Shown here piece after piece: positions 1-6,380 of a stretch of DNA of 7,265 nt. The notes under the pieces are model-generated. The model was not told the DNA's origin, ran no database searches, and saw only the letters and a list, made by a program, of their open reading frames with translations. The stretch's first letter is position 1. Each line of letters begins with the position of its first letter. Source of the DNA: Planctomycetota bacterium (GTDB taxonomy: Bacteria; Planctomycetota; UBA1135; GCA-002686595). The stretch is from positions 1 to 7,265 of the forward strand of contig JARGOW010000133.1 of assembly GCA_029212955.1 (NCBI GenBank), written 5' to 3'. The position numbers were made by a program, and so were the translations under genes.

Positions 1-40
1 CCACCGCAGAAGGTCCCGCCCCAACGGCCCCCCAAAAACC

Positions 41-1453
41 CTAAGCCCTTCGGCGGACTAGCGTGAAGAAGCGGCCGAGCTTGCCAGCCAAACGCAGGGG
101 GTTCGAAAACTCGCGTATCAAGCGTTTGGGGCGCATGTAGAAGCTGCGGTAGCCCTCGCGGATCTTGGCTTCGATTTGCTCCGAGGTCATGTGCTCGTTG
201 CCTTCCAAGGCTTGGAAGCCGGTCATGGTGGCGAAATCGAAGTCGCGCGAGTCCCGCAACATCTTGTATAGGGGCGTGCCCGGATAGGCCGTCACGGCGC
301 AGTATTGAACTTGATCGGGATCCAAGCGACCCACCAACGCGATGGTTTCGTCGGCCATGGCAGCCGTCTCCTCGGGAAAGCCGATCATGCAAAAGGCCCG
401 GGTTTGAATGCCCAACTCCCGGCAATCGTCGAATACGTCCTGCGTGTGGTCCAGGTTGTTCAACTTGTTGCCGCAGTGCAGCTCTTGAATCTTGGCGTTG
501 CCCGATTCGATCCCCAGGGAGATGTGCTTGCAACCGGCTTTCGCCATGACCTCCAGGGTCGCACGGTCCAGGGCCTTCACCGCCGTCTCGCACTGCCAGA
601 TCAAGTCCGTGTAACCGCGCTCGATGATGCCCGCGCAAATGGCCTGCACACGGTCCTTGCGCGTGGAGAAGATCGGGTCCCGGAACACGATGTGCCGCAA
701 TCCGTGATTTTGATAAAGATCGTCGATCTCCTTCAAAACATGCTCCGGCGAACGGAAGCGGAATCGCAATCCCTGGGCCAAGGTGTACCCACAGAACGTG
801 CAGTTGAAGGGGCACCCACGGGAGGACTTCACCGTGGTGACCGATCCCGAAAAACCCGGGAAGTGGTAAAGGCTGTTGTCCAAAAGGTGGCGCGCGGGAA
901 TCGGTAGCTCATCCAGGTTGTTGATCTTGGGACGGTCATCCTCATGGCGCACGGTTCCGTCGGATGCCAACCAGGACAAACCCAGCTGGCCTTCAAAATC
1001 TCCGCCACGGCCCACCGCCGTCACCAGGGCCAATGCACTGCCCTCAGGCTCACCTCGCACCAACACATCCACACCGCCCTGGGCGAAGATGTCATCGGGC
1101 GCATACGTCACCTGGCTTCCGAGCAGGGCCACACACTCCGGCCCATTGCCACGCACCTGGCGAGCGAGGGCCAAGTCCGACTCAAGCGAGGTACTCGAGG
1201 TATCCAGAATCACCACCTGGGCCTGGCTATCCAAGATGCGCTTGCGCGCGGCCTCCGCATCCAAATCCAATGCGTCCGCATCCAGGATCTGAACCGTGTG
1301 CCCGTCCTCCTCAAGCACGCCGGCCACGTGGGCCAACTCGATGGGCGGGTACAGGAGCTCGCGCCCAACGGCCATGCCGAAGCCCCCCATCAAGCCGCGG
1401 CTGACGCGGAATTCGGGCGGACTGGGCGGATTGACTAGCAGGACGGAAACCAT
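41..1453 (-). CDS. B12-binding-domain radical SAM protein
   Basis: Predicted 470-residue cytosolic iron-sulfur enzyme. The N-terminal part (about residues 1-150, opening VSVLLVNPP) looks like the Rossmann-type cobalamin-binding domain of this superfamily, although the DxHxxG loop of base-off B12 binding is not visible. The radical SAM core follows, with the CX3CX2C cluster motif at Cys214, Cys218 and Cys221 (GCPFNCTFC), then SLGIESGN (312-319), GFPEET (358-363) and AYPGTPLY (389-396), all typical of the family. Known members do methylations, cyclisations or other radical chemistry on lipids, tetrapyrroles or natural products; nothing here fixes the substrate. The frame stays open upstream to a GTG at 1699, but that 82-residue extension is low-complexity and Gly/Pro-rich. 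The ATG at 1451-1453 puts the beta strand VLLVNPP at the start, as usual for the family, so I chose it. No convincing Shine-Dalgarno precedes it. The stop is TAG at 41-43. No neighbour suggests its job. Family call is sure; function is unknown. Confidence 0.93.
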   Translation of the reverse strand: MVSVLLVNPPSPPEFRVSRGLMGGFGMAVGRELLYPPIELAHVAGVLEEDGHTVQILDADALDLDAEAARKRILDSQAQVVILDTSSTSLESDLALARQVRGNGPECVALLGSQVTYAPDDIFAQGGVDVLVRGEPEGSALALVTAVGRGGDFEGQLGLSWLASDGTVRHEDDRPKINNLDELPIPARHLLDNSLYHFPGFSGSVTTVKSSRGCPFNCTFCGYTLAQGLRFRFRSPEHVLKEIDDLYQNHGLRHIVFRDPIFSTRKDRVQAICAGIIERGYTDLIWQCETAVKALDRATLEVMAKAGCKHISLGIESGNAKIQELHCGNKLNNLDHTQDVFDDCRELGIQTRAFCMIGFPEETAAMADETIALVGRLDPDQVQYCAVTAYPGTPLYKMLRDSRDFDFATMTGFQALEGNEHMTSEQIEAKIREGYRSFYMRPKRLIREFSNPLRLAGKLGRFFTLVRRRA

Positions 1454-1574
1454 GGGAAGAAAGGATAGCCGCCTAGGGCACCAAAAGAGCCACCCAAGTC
1501 GACTCCGAACACCATTCCGGCCCGCAAACGGGCCCAATCCCCCCCCTGGAGCGTCCCAGGGATGGAAACCTCTC

Positions 1575-1580
1575 ATAATA
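1575..1580 (-). promoter_or_regulatory. Candidate -10 element for the radical SAM gene
   Basis: On the minus strand this reads TATTAT, five of six matches to TATAAT, in a locally AT-rich patch of otherwise GC-rich DNA. I find no good -35 hexamer at 16-18 bases. If used, transcription would start near 1568 and leave a 5' leader of about 115 bases before the ATG at 1453. It lies back to back with the rightward promoter at 1606-1634. Confidence 0.3.
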
Positions 1581-1605
1581 GGGCCGAAACCTTCCATAAA
1601 CCGTA

Positions 1606-1634
1606 TTGACAGCCCCCCGATACCCCCCTGTAAT
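1606..1634 (+). promoter_or_regulatory. Sigma-70-type promoter, likely for leuB
   Basis: A perfect -35 TTGACA (1606-1611), a 17-base spacer (1612-1628) and a -10 TGTAAT (1629-1634, five of six matches) match 11 of 12 consensus positions at ideal spacing. The predicted transcription start is near 1641. The next rightward gene is leuB at 1955, so the transcript would have a leader of about 310 bases containing the three dyads described separately. That the promoter serves leuB is inferred from orientation. Confidence 0.6.
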
Positions 1635-1758
1635 GGGTTTCCCCACTGGGCGCTGCGCCTTCCCCACCCTCCCTTTGGCTCAACTTCGGCCCTCCTCACG
1701 GAGCCCCGTAACCGAGCCTTGGCCAGCGCCCCAAATTCGTCTCTGACGAAACCCCTTC

Positions 1759-1796
1759 GGAAGGCTCTCTAGCGTCCCCCCGCCAGAGAGCCTTCC
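1759..1796. repeat. Hairpin with perfect 12-bp stem in the leuB leader
   Basis: The arm GGAAGGCTCTCT (1759-1770) is exactly complementary to AGAGAGCCTTCC (1785-1796) across a 14-base C-rich loop. It looks like a terminator or attenuator stem, but neither side carries a real T tract: reading right it is followed by CCTTATCC, reading left by GAAGGGG. It could be an attenuator, a transcript-stability stem or part of a larger repeat with the inverted repeat that begins 7 bases downstream. Confidence 0.6.
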
Positions 1797-1803
1797 CCTT
1801 ATC

Positions 1804-1881
1804 CCGGATGAATCATAAGGATTCACGCCAGCCGCCCTGGCCGATTGGGGCGCCTGACGCAAATCCCCATGATTCATCCGG
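1804..1881. repeat. 78-bp long inverted repeat
   Basis: The arms 1804-1837 and 1848-1881 pair over 34 positions around a 10-base loop. The outer 13 bp (CCGGATGAATCAT) are perfect. Inward there are 28 Watson-Crick pairs in total, one C/C mismatch (1832 with 1853) and five transition-type mismatches (1817, 1818, 1824, 1825, 1828). All five are A-C in plus-strand RNA and become G-U wobbles in minus-strand RNA, so the minus transcript would fold with only one interruption. Candidates are a repeat-derived palindrome (REP- or MITE-like), a structured small RNA or a leader element. Because it is palindromic, short frames starting with the same residues (MNH.D.RQ) open from both arms; I do not treat these as genes. 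Confidence 0.8.
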
Positions 1882-1891
1882 TCTTACACCT

Positions 1892-1909
1892 CCGCAGCGG
1901 CCGCTGCGG
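1892..1909. promoter_or_regulatory. Perfect 18-bp palindrome upstream of leuB
   Basis: CCGCAGCGGCCGCTGCGG is perfectly self-complementary with no spacer (9-bp half sites) and ends 45 bases before the leuB ATG. A spacer-free GC dyad of this kind suits an operator for a dimeric regulator better than an RNA hairpin. It is directly followed by TATCCT (1910-1915), which could be a weak -10 of a second, closer promoter, although no -35 at proper spacing is seen. The regulatory role is inferred. Confidence 0.35.
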
Positions 1910-1954
1910 TATCCTGTTCCCCCGGACGCACACTCCCTTGGCGTCCCGAACACT

Positions 1955-3046
1955 ATGAAGCACCCCCTTAAGGTATGCGTATTCGGCGGCGATGGAATCG
2001 GCCCCGAGGTCACGGATCAAGCCGTGCGAGTTTTGGAAGCGGTCTGCGAGCGCTTTAACATCCCCCTGGAAGCCACCAGCTATCCGTTCGGCTCCAACAG
2101 TTTCCGCGAGACCGGTGTGGCCTTCCCCGAGGCCAGCCGCGCCGCGGCCGCTGAAGCCGATGCCGTGCTGATGGGCTCCGTGGGCGACCCGGCCTTCGAC
2201 CATCTGCCGCCCATGGAGCGCCCCCAGCGCTGCCTGCTCGACCTGCGTCAACTGCTCGACGCCTGGGCCAACCTGCGTCCAGCTCGCATGAGCGGCGGCC
2301 TGCTCGATTGCTCCCCGCTCAAAGCCGATCGCGTCAAGGACCTCGATATCCTGGTCGTACGTGAACTGCTCGGCGGCCTCTACTTCGGCAAGCCCCGCAC
2401 CCGTACCGGTGAGCCCGGCGACCAAACCGCCCTGGACTCCATGGTCTATCACGAATCCGAAATCGAGCGCATCGTGCGCCTCGGCTTCGAGCTCGCCCAA
2501 GGCCGCCGCAAGAAACTCTGTAGCGTTGACAAGTCCAACGTGCTCGAGTGCTCGCGCCTGTGGGAAGAGGTCGTGGCGCGCGTGGCCCCCGAATTCCCCG
2601 ACGTGGAGGTCAGCCACATGTATGTGGACGCCTGCTGCACGGTGCTGGTCACCGACCCCCAGGACTTCGACGTGATCGTATCCTCGAATCTGTTCGGCGA
2701 CGTGCTCTCCGACCTGACCGCCGGCCTGCTCGGCTCCCTGGGCGTCTTGCCCTCCGCATCCGTCGGAGGCCCCACCTCCCTCTTCGAACCCGTTCACGGA
2801 TCCGCACCGGACCTGGCCGGCCAAGGCATCGCCAACCCCATGGCCGCCATCCTGAGCGCCGCCATGCTGCTGCGCCACACGGGAGGCCACGAAGAAGCCG
2901 CCCTCGCCATCGAAGCCGCCGTCGACTCTGCCCTGGCCCAAGGCCTGCGCACCAAGGACCTCTTGCCCCGCGGCGAACGCGACAATGCCTGCGGCACCAA
3001 GGAATTCACCGACGCCGTCCTAGCCGCCCTCCAGGCCCACGTCTAA
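1955..3046 (+). CDS. leuB: 3-isopropylmalate dehydrogenase
   Basis: This 363-residue cytosolic enzyme oxidises and decarboxylates (2R,3S)-3-isopropylmalate to 2-oxoisocaproate with NAD+, the third step of leucine biosynthesis. The beta-decarboxylating dehydrogenase fold is clear: GDGIGPEV (12-19), the substrate-binding arginine segment LRPAR (107-111), the LeuB-specific RELLGGLYFGKPR (136-148) with the catalytic Tyr143, SVDKSNVLE (190-198) with Lys193, metal-ligand aspartates at Asp225, Asp249 and Asp253, and the cofactor-side EPVHGSAPDLAGQGIANP (278-295). The length is normal. The frame is open back to an ATG at 1808 inside an inverted repeat, but the family begins at about the ATG at 1955; no clear Shine-Dalgarno precedes it. 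Odd points are DACCTVLV (225-232) where family members usually have DNATMQLI- or DAMAMHLV-like residues, and FGGDGIG where LPGDGIG is usual. No other leu gene lies in the window. A hairpin terminator follows the stop by 23 bases. Confidence 0.96.
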   Translation: MKHPLKVCVFGGDGIGPEVTDQAVRVLEAVCERFNIPLEATSYPFGSNSFRETGVAFPEASRAAAAEADAVLMGSVGDPAFDHLPPMERPQRCLLDLRQLLDAWANLRPARMSGGLLDCSPLKADRVKDLDILVVRELLGGLYFGKPRTRTGEPGDQTALDSMVYHESEIERIVRLGFELAQGRRKKLCSVDKSNVLECSRLWEEVVARVAPEFPDVEVSHMYVDACCTVLVTDPQDFDVIVSSNLFGDVLSDLTAGLLGSLGVLPSASVGGPTSLFEPVHGSAPDLAGQGIANPMAAILSAAMLLRHTGGHEEAALAIEAAVDSALAQGLRTKDLLPRGERDNACGTKEFTDAVLAALQAHV

Positions 3047-3069
3047 GCGCAAACGCTTCCAACAACACC

Positions 3070-3103
3070 GCGGGGCGGCACGACGAAAGTCGTGCCGCCC
3101 CGC
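3070..3103 (+). terminator. Hairpin terminator after leuB
   Basis: A perfect 15-bp GC-rich stem (3070-3084 with 3089-3103) closes on a GAAA tetraloop, 23 bases after the leuB stop. The following ACTTCATTCAT is only moderately T-rich. Position and symmetry suit an intrinsic terminator for leuB. On the minus strand the stem is followed by a GT-rich stretch, so it might also stop leftward transcripts from the convergent gene ending at 3302, although that is about 200 bases away. Confidence 0.85.
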
Positions 3104-3301
3104 ACTTCATTCATCCCGTGTGTCCCACCACAGTTCCGGCCTATTGCAAGGGATCGACGCACAGCTTCCCGGGTAGGGCGCCATGTCGCGTCTCGCCGCA
3201 AACAACCATGGACCGGTGAAACTTCCGGCGACCGCTTTTGCAGTCGGCTCCACTCCAGCCTCCACACCTCTCGCGATTGAGGAACCGTTCCCCTGACTTG
3301 A

Positions 3302-4570
3302 CTAGGGCACCAGAACTGGGGCGAGCACAACCCGGAAGCCGATGATGCTATGGTCCGTGAGGGGGGGTGTGCCGATTCGACTCGCGGACCGGCAAGTAAA
3401 GGATGGGCCGCCAAAGCAGCCCCCCCGGATGACTCGCTCCGCGCCACCGGTCACTAACGGATCCGTAACCGCGCCCGAATAGTAGTTCGCATACGAATCC
3501 AAGCACCACTCAAATACATTCCCGTGCATGTCATACAGACCGAAGCCGTTTGGGGCGTAACGTCCCACGTTTACCGTAGAGCCCGCGTTACAAAATGTCT
3601 GACTGTGGTTACTCCGATCGATCCTCGCATCCCCGCAATATAGAGCAGCACCGGTATTAAACTCCGTCGGCATCCCTGCCCGGCAGGCATACTCCCATTC
3701 CGCCTCGGTAGGTAACCTGTACTCATACCCGGTGGGAACTTTGCCCAAGGCAGCTTCCCGCGCAGTCAAGGCCGCGCAGTAAGCCCTTGCGCCTTGCCAT
3801 GTAACTTCCTCCACTGGCCTGTCGGATCCGAGAAAACTGGAGTGGTTCCACCCCATCAAGGCTTGAAACTCAACCTGAGTGACCTCGTACTTGCCCATCC
3901 AAAACGGCTGGCTGATTGTCACGCTGTGAACGGGTTCAGTATTTGCGTTCCCGTAATACGGGGCTCCACTTGCAGCACTGGATCCCATTTCAAAAGTGCC
4001 GGGAGGAATCGGAACCATGCCCGCAGCAACCTGACGAGGACCAAAAGTCACAGACAAGCCTGTGGAAAAATTTGATGTGCCATTGCCCGCAGGGGTGTCC
4101 CGGTACCACAGCTGAAAGTTCCAGGTGTCCCCGCCCATAATGGTCACGGGCACCGAACCGGGAACGGTGAGCGGCACATCAAAACCAGAGCCGACCGTCG
4201 AGTTCCCGGCAATATTCTGCAGCACGCCCGCGTTGTCGAATTGACCCAGTGAGTTCCACTGGGTGCCTGCCACGTTGTACCGGTAAATGCGCGAGGTCGC
4301 AGTCCCCACCAAGCACAACAGCCCGTTGCTGAACGGCACCCCCGCAGTCACCTCGGGACCGGCCAACAGGAAGCCAAATTCGGAGGGTACACCCGCGCTA
4401 ACCTCCAAGTGGAGATTTAGGCGACTCAGCGTCGAGAAGGATCCCGACAGGACTGCAGGCGCACCACTGGAGTTCGCGGTCACAGCGCAAAACGTAGTGC
4501 CAGTCTGAGCCCAAGCTCCACACGACAATGCAACCGCACACAACACTCTATTGAACCTGACCCAATGCAT
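3302..4570 (-). CDS. Secreted SUMF1/formylglycine-generating-enzyme-like protein
   Basis: A 422-residue exported protein. Residues 1-21 form a Sec signal peptide with a hydrophobic core and an AWA cleavage site before Gln22. Residues of about 25-178 are a module of unknown function ending in GGDTWNFQLWYRDT (146-159) and STGLSVTFGP. Residues of about 183-417 are a SUMF1-type C-type-lectin-like domain: MVPIPPGTFEMGS (185-197), KYEVTQVEFQALMG (227-240), RPVEEVTWQGARAYC (251-265), RLPTEAEWEYACRAG (285-299), NGFGLYDMHGNVFEWC (341-356) and IIGFRVV (409-415). The paired catalytic cysteines of true formylglycine-generating enzyme (CxxxxC in GGSYxCxxxxC) are not evident; this segment reads RGGCFGGPSFTCRSASR. 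I therefore doubt sulfatase activation and favour a binding or unrelated role, and no sulfatase is nearby. The start at 4570 has an AAGAGG ribosome site and gives a proper signal peptide. It is convergent with leuB, and a broken paralogue lies directly upstream on the same strand. Confidence 0.9.
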   Translation of the reverse strand: MHWVRFNRVLCAVALSCGAWAQTGTTFCAVTANSSGAPAVLSGSFSTLSRLNLHLEVSAGVPSEFGFLLAGPEVTAGVPFSNGLLCLVGTATSRIYRYNVAGTQWNSLGQFDNAGVLQNIAGNSTVGSGFDVPLTVPGSVPVTIMGGDTWNFQLWYRDTPAGNGTSNFSTGLSVTFGPRQVAAGMVPIPPGTFEMGSSAASGAPYYGNANTEPVHSVTISQPFWMGKYEVTQVEFQALMGWNHSSFLGSDRPVEEVTWQGARAYCAALTAREAALGKVPTGYEYRLPTEAEWEYACRAGMPTEFNTGAALYCGDARIDRSNHSQTFCNAGSTVNVGRYAPNGFGLYDMHGNVFEWCLDSYANYYSGAVTDPLVTGGAERVIRGGCFGGPSFTCRSASRIGTPPLTDHSIIGFRVVLAPVLVP

Positions 4571-4577
4571 GAGATTG

Positions 4578-4583
4578 CCTCTT
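4578..4583 (-). promoter_or_regulatory. Ribosome binding site of the SUMF1-like gene
   Basis: On the minus strand this reads AAGAGG, 7 bases before the ATG at 4570, and supports that start. A small stem (TTGCTC/GAGCAA, 4582-4587 with 4593-4598, 5-base loop) abuts and slightly overlaps it, so access of the ribosome could be affected. The stem is short enough to be chance. Confidence 0.6.
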
Positions 4584-4819
4584 GCTCGTTGAGAGCAATC
4601 AAAACTATGCCTTCACCGCCCAAAATGGGCGAAGCAAGGAACCACACCAACCACCCGGTCAGGATAGCACAAATGAAGATTGGGGCTGGGTCACCCTGGA
4701 ACCACTGAAGTTGTCCGGTCTTGGAACCCGCAGGCATGCGATGCCGCCCACGCAAACAACGATTGAAACACTCTGGTCCCGATTCCCCAGAGACCCTGGC
4801 ACTACTTTTCGCTAGCCCG

Positions 4820-6086
4820 CTAGGGCACTAGAATTCCGGCCAACACGATCCGAAACCCGATATCCGGGCCCGTGCCAGTGGACCCGACGGAACGGCGCCA
4901 TGCCGACCGGCTACCACCAGATGAGTGGACCCAACCGCCCCACGGGTGACCCGGCCAGAGTGGGCGCTGAAAAACGGGTCTGTCACCGCGCCCGAGGTAT
5001 AGTCCAAGAAGGAGTCCAGGCACCACTCGTGCACATTGCCGTGCATATCGTGCAAGCCAAAGGCGTTGGGCACATTAGAGCCCACATCCGTGGTTGAGTT
5101 CGAATTGCAAATGCTGCCTGAGTGGTGACTAAAGTTAAAGCGAGCGTCTGCGCAATAGATCTCCGCCCCCACGCTGAACTCGGTCGTTGTCCCCGCACGG
5201 CAGGCATATTCCCATTCCGCTTCGGTGGGCAATCTGTACTCCATCCCCGTCGGCACTTTCCCGAGTGCCATTTCCTGGGCGGTCAACGCAGCGCAATAGG
5301 CTCGAGCATCATTCCATGAAACCTGTTCCACCGGCAGATTCACTCCGGAGAATGCGGACGGGGTCACGCCCATGATGGCCAGGTATTCCTCCTGAGTGAC
5401 CTCGCGCGACCCCATCCAAAAATCCTTCGCAATGGTCACACTGCGCACGGGCTGGGTGTTTGCGCTTCCATAATAAGGAGGCCCTGCTGGTGCAATGGAC
5501 ACCATTTCAAAGGAACCGGAAGGGATCTGCACCATGCCTGCTATCGGCTGCGCCGGACCAAGGGTCACCGCTAGCCCCGTTGAGACATTCGAGCTTCCAG
5601 GTCCGACCGGGGTGTCGCGATACCACAGCTGGAAGTTCCAAGTATCGCCCGCCATGATCGTAACCGGAAGCGTGTGGGACACGGTGCTCGGCACGTCAAA
5701 GCCGGTCCCCGTGGCCGAAGTACCCGACTGATTCTGCAGCACGCCCGCGCCGTCAAACTGCCCGAGGGAATTCCACCCTGTCCCCGCCACGTTGTAGCGA
5801 TGGACCGTCGCTATTGGAGCCCCGACCAAGCACATACGTCCATTGCTGTTGGGCACCCCCGGGGTCGCGACTGGATCTACGAGGATGTAACCGATTTCGG
5901 AGGGCACCCCTTGGGTGACCTCCAGGCGCAAGTCCACCCGATCCTACGTGGCAAAGGAGCCCGTCAAGGCTGCGGCGGCACCACTTGAGTTTGACTCGCA
6001 CCGCAAAATGTCGTTCCACTTTGCGCCCAGGCACCACCCATCAATATCCACACAACCCCCACCGCAATCCCACTGCTCCGAAACAT
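4820..6086 (-). pseudogene. Decayed SUMF1-like secreted protein, paralogue of 3302-4570
   Basis: Read leftward, a signal peptide starts at 6086 (MFRSSGIAVGVVWILMGGAWAQ, the same length as the paralogue's), followed by SGTTFCGAS. A one-base deletion within 5992-6002 (11 bases where the paralogue has 12) then moves the frame. The correct frame resumes with NSSGAAAALTGSFAT, hits an in-frame TAG at 5944-5946 where the paralogue has Leu48, and continues through the WNFQLWYRDT module and the SUMF1 domain to RVTRG. A second one-base deletion at a C run (4938-4941) shifts again, and the conserved tail GGWVHSSGG...SRSAWR...IGFRIVLAGILVP is found in another frame, ending at TAG 4820-4822. Restoring the two bases gives 1269 nt, identical to the intact copy. 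The SUMF1 motif FEMGS is FEMVS here. The longest surviving open piece is 4828-5937. Three lesions favour a true pseudogene over read errors. An alternative upstream start is the ATG at 6113. Confidence 0.85.
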
Positions 6087-6350
6087 GCAAACCCCATGGC
6101 TCCACCGAGCCATGTTAGAAACAGGCACCAAGGTTCCCCGAGGGCCCACAAGAGCCCTAGCACTCAAACCCAGTACACCACGGACGCAGTATTCCAGGAG
6201 AATTGAATCTCAACCTGGCTTGAGAACCCTACCCCCAAGACATTCGAGCCCGGGGAAGCCTGCCCCCATTTCCAATGGCAGGTGACACAATCGGTTCCTG
6301 ACAGTTCTGCTAGCTCCCCCGAGCCCAGCAATTGGTGGTTGCACGCTCCG

Positions 6351-6380
6351 TCCCAACGGGTTGGGATAGACGGGCTATCC
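6351..6380 (+). repeat. Overlapping small dyads upstream of the zinc peptidase gene
   Basis: TCCCAAC (6351-6357) and GTTGGGA (6360-6366) form a 7-bp dyad with a 2-base centre. GGATAG (6364-6369) and CTATCC (6375-6380) form a 6-bp hairpin. They share bases 6364-6366, so they could not both form in one RNA. The pair sits 46-75 bases before the ATG. It may be an operator or chance. Confidence 0.3.

Larger units (their letters stand above)
1454..1954. other. 501-base structured intergenic region between divergent genes
   Basis: No gene is supported here. Open frames exist on both strands but have no recognisable protein content. The region separates the leftward radical SAM gene from rightward leuB. 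It contains, left to right: a candidate leftward -10 (1575-1580), a strong rightward promoter (1606-1634), a 12-bp-stem hairpin (1759-1796), a 78-bp inverted repeat (1804-1881) and an 18-bp palindrome (1892-1909). If the rightward promoter is used, leuB has a leader of roughly 310 bases that includes all three dyads. Confidence 0.8.
3302..6086 (-). repeat. Tandem gene duplication of SUMF1-like genes
   Basis: Two same-strand paralogues, 3302-4570 (intact) and 4820-6086 (broken), are separated by 249 bases. They match from signal peptide to the final GFR-VLA--LVP residues, in the same domain order and at the same restored length of 422 residues. The proteins share long conserved blocks but differ at many positions, so the duplication is not recent. 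The 249-base spacer (4571-4819) holds no gene that I can support and must carry any promoter for the intact copy. Confidence 0.85.

Noticed and set aside
1454..1699. N-terminal extension of the radical SAM protein to the GTG at 1699
   Set aside because: The extra 82 residues are Gly/Pro/Arg-rich with no domain character, overlap the promoter region, and the family normally starts at the VLLVNPP strand.
1633..1746. Possible leucine leader peptide before leuB
   Set aside because: Its ATG lies inside the -10 region of the predicted promoter, and its leucine codons are scattered rather than consecutive.
1680..1877. 65-residue minus-strand frame starting in the inverted repeat
   Set aside because: It mirrors the plus-strand frame at 1808 because the DNA is palindromic; no ribosome site or protein family is seen.
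1641..1954. T-box riboswitch in the leuB leader
   Set aside because: No T-box core sequence or specifier-loop arrangement can be seen, and the hairpins lack the usual order and U tract.
1874..2941. 355-residue frame antisense to leuB
   Set aside because: Typical shadow of a GC-rich gene; the plus strand is unambiguously LeuB and the antisense product resembles nothing.
3104..3301. Small gene between the leuB terminator and the SUMF1-like gene
   Set aside because: Short frames on both strands have no ribosome site, no recognisable motif and no bias; I see nothing in this gap.
5753..6037. 94-residue minus-strand frame over the 5' part of the broken copy
   Set aside because: It is an out-of-frame reading; the paralogue alignment shows the real frames on either side of the deletion.
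4820..6086. Programmed frameshifting or stop readthrough to express the broken copy
   Set aside because: Two separate deletions plus a TAG would all need recoding, and no slippery heptamer or downstream pseudoknot is apparent.
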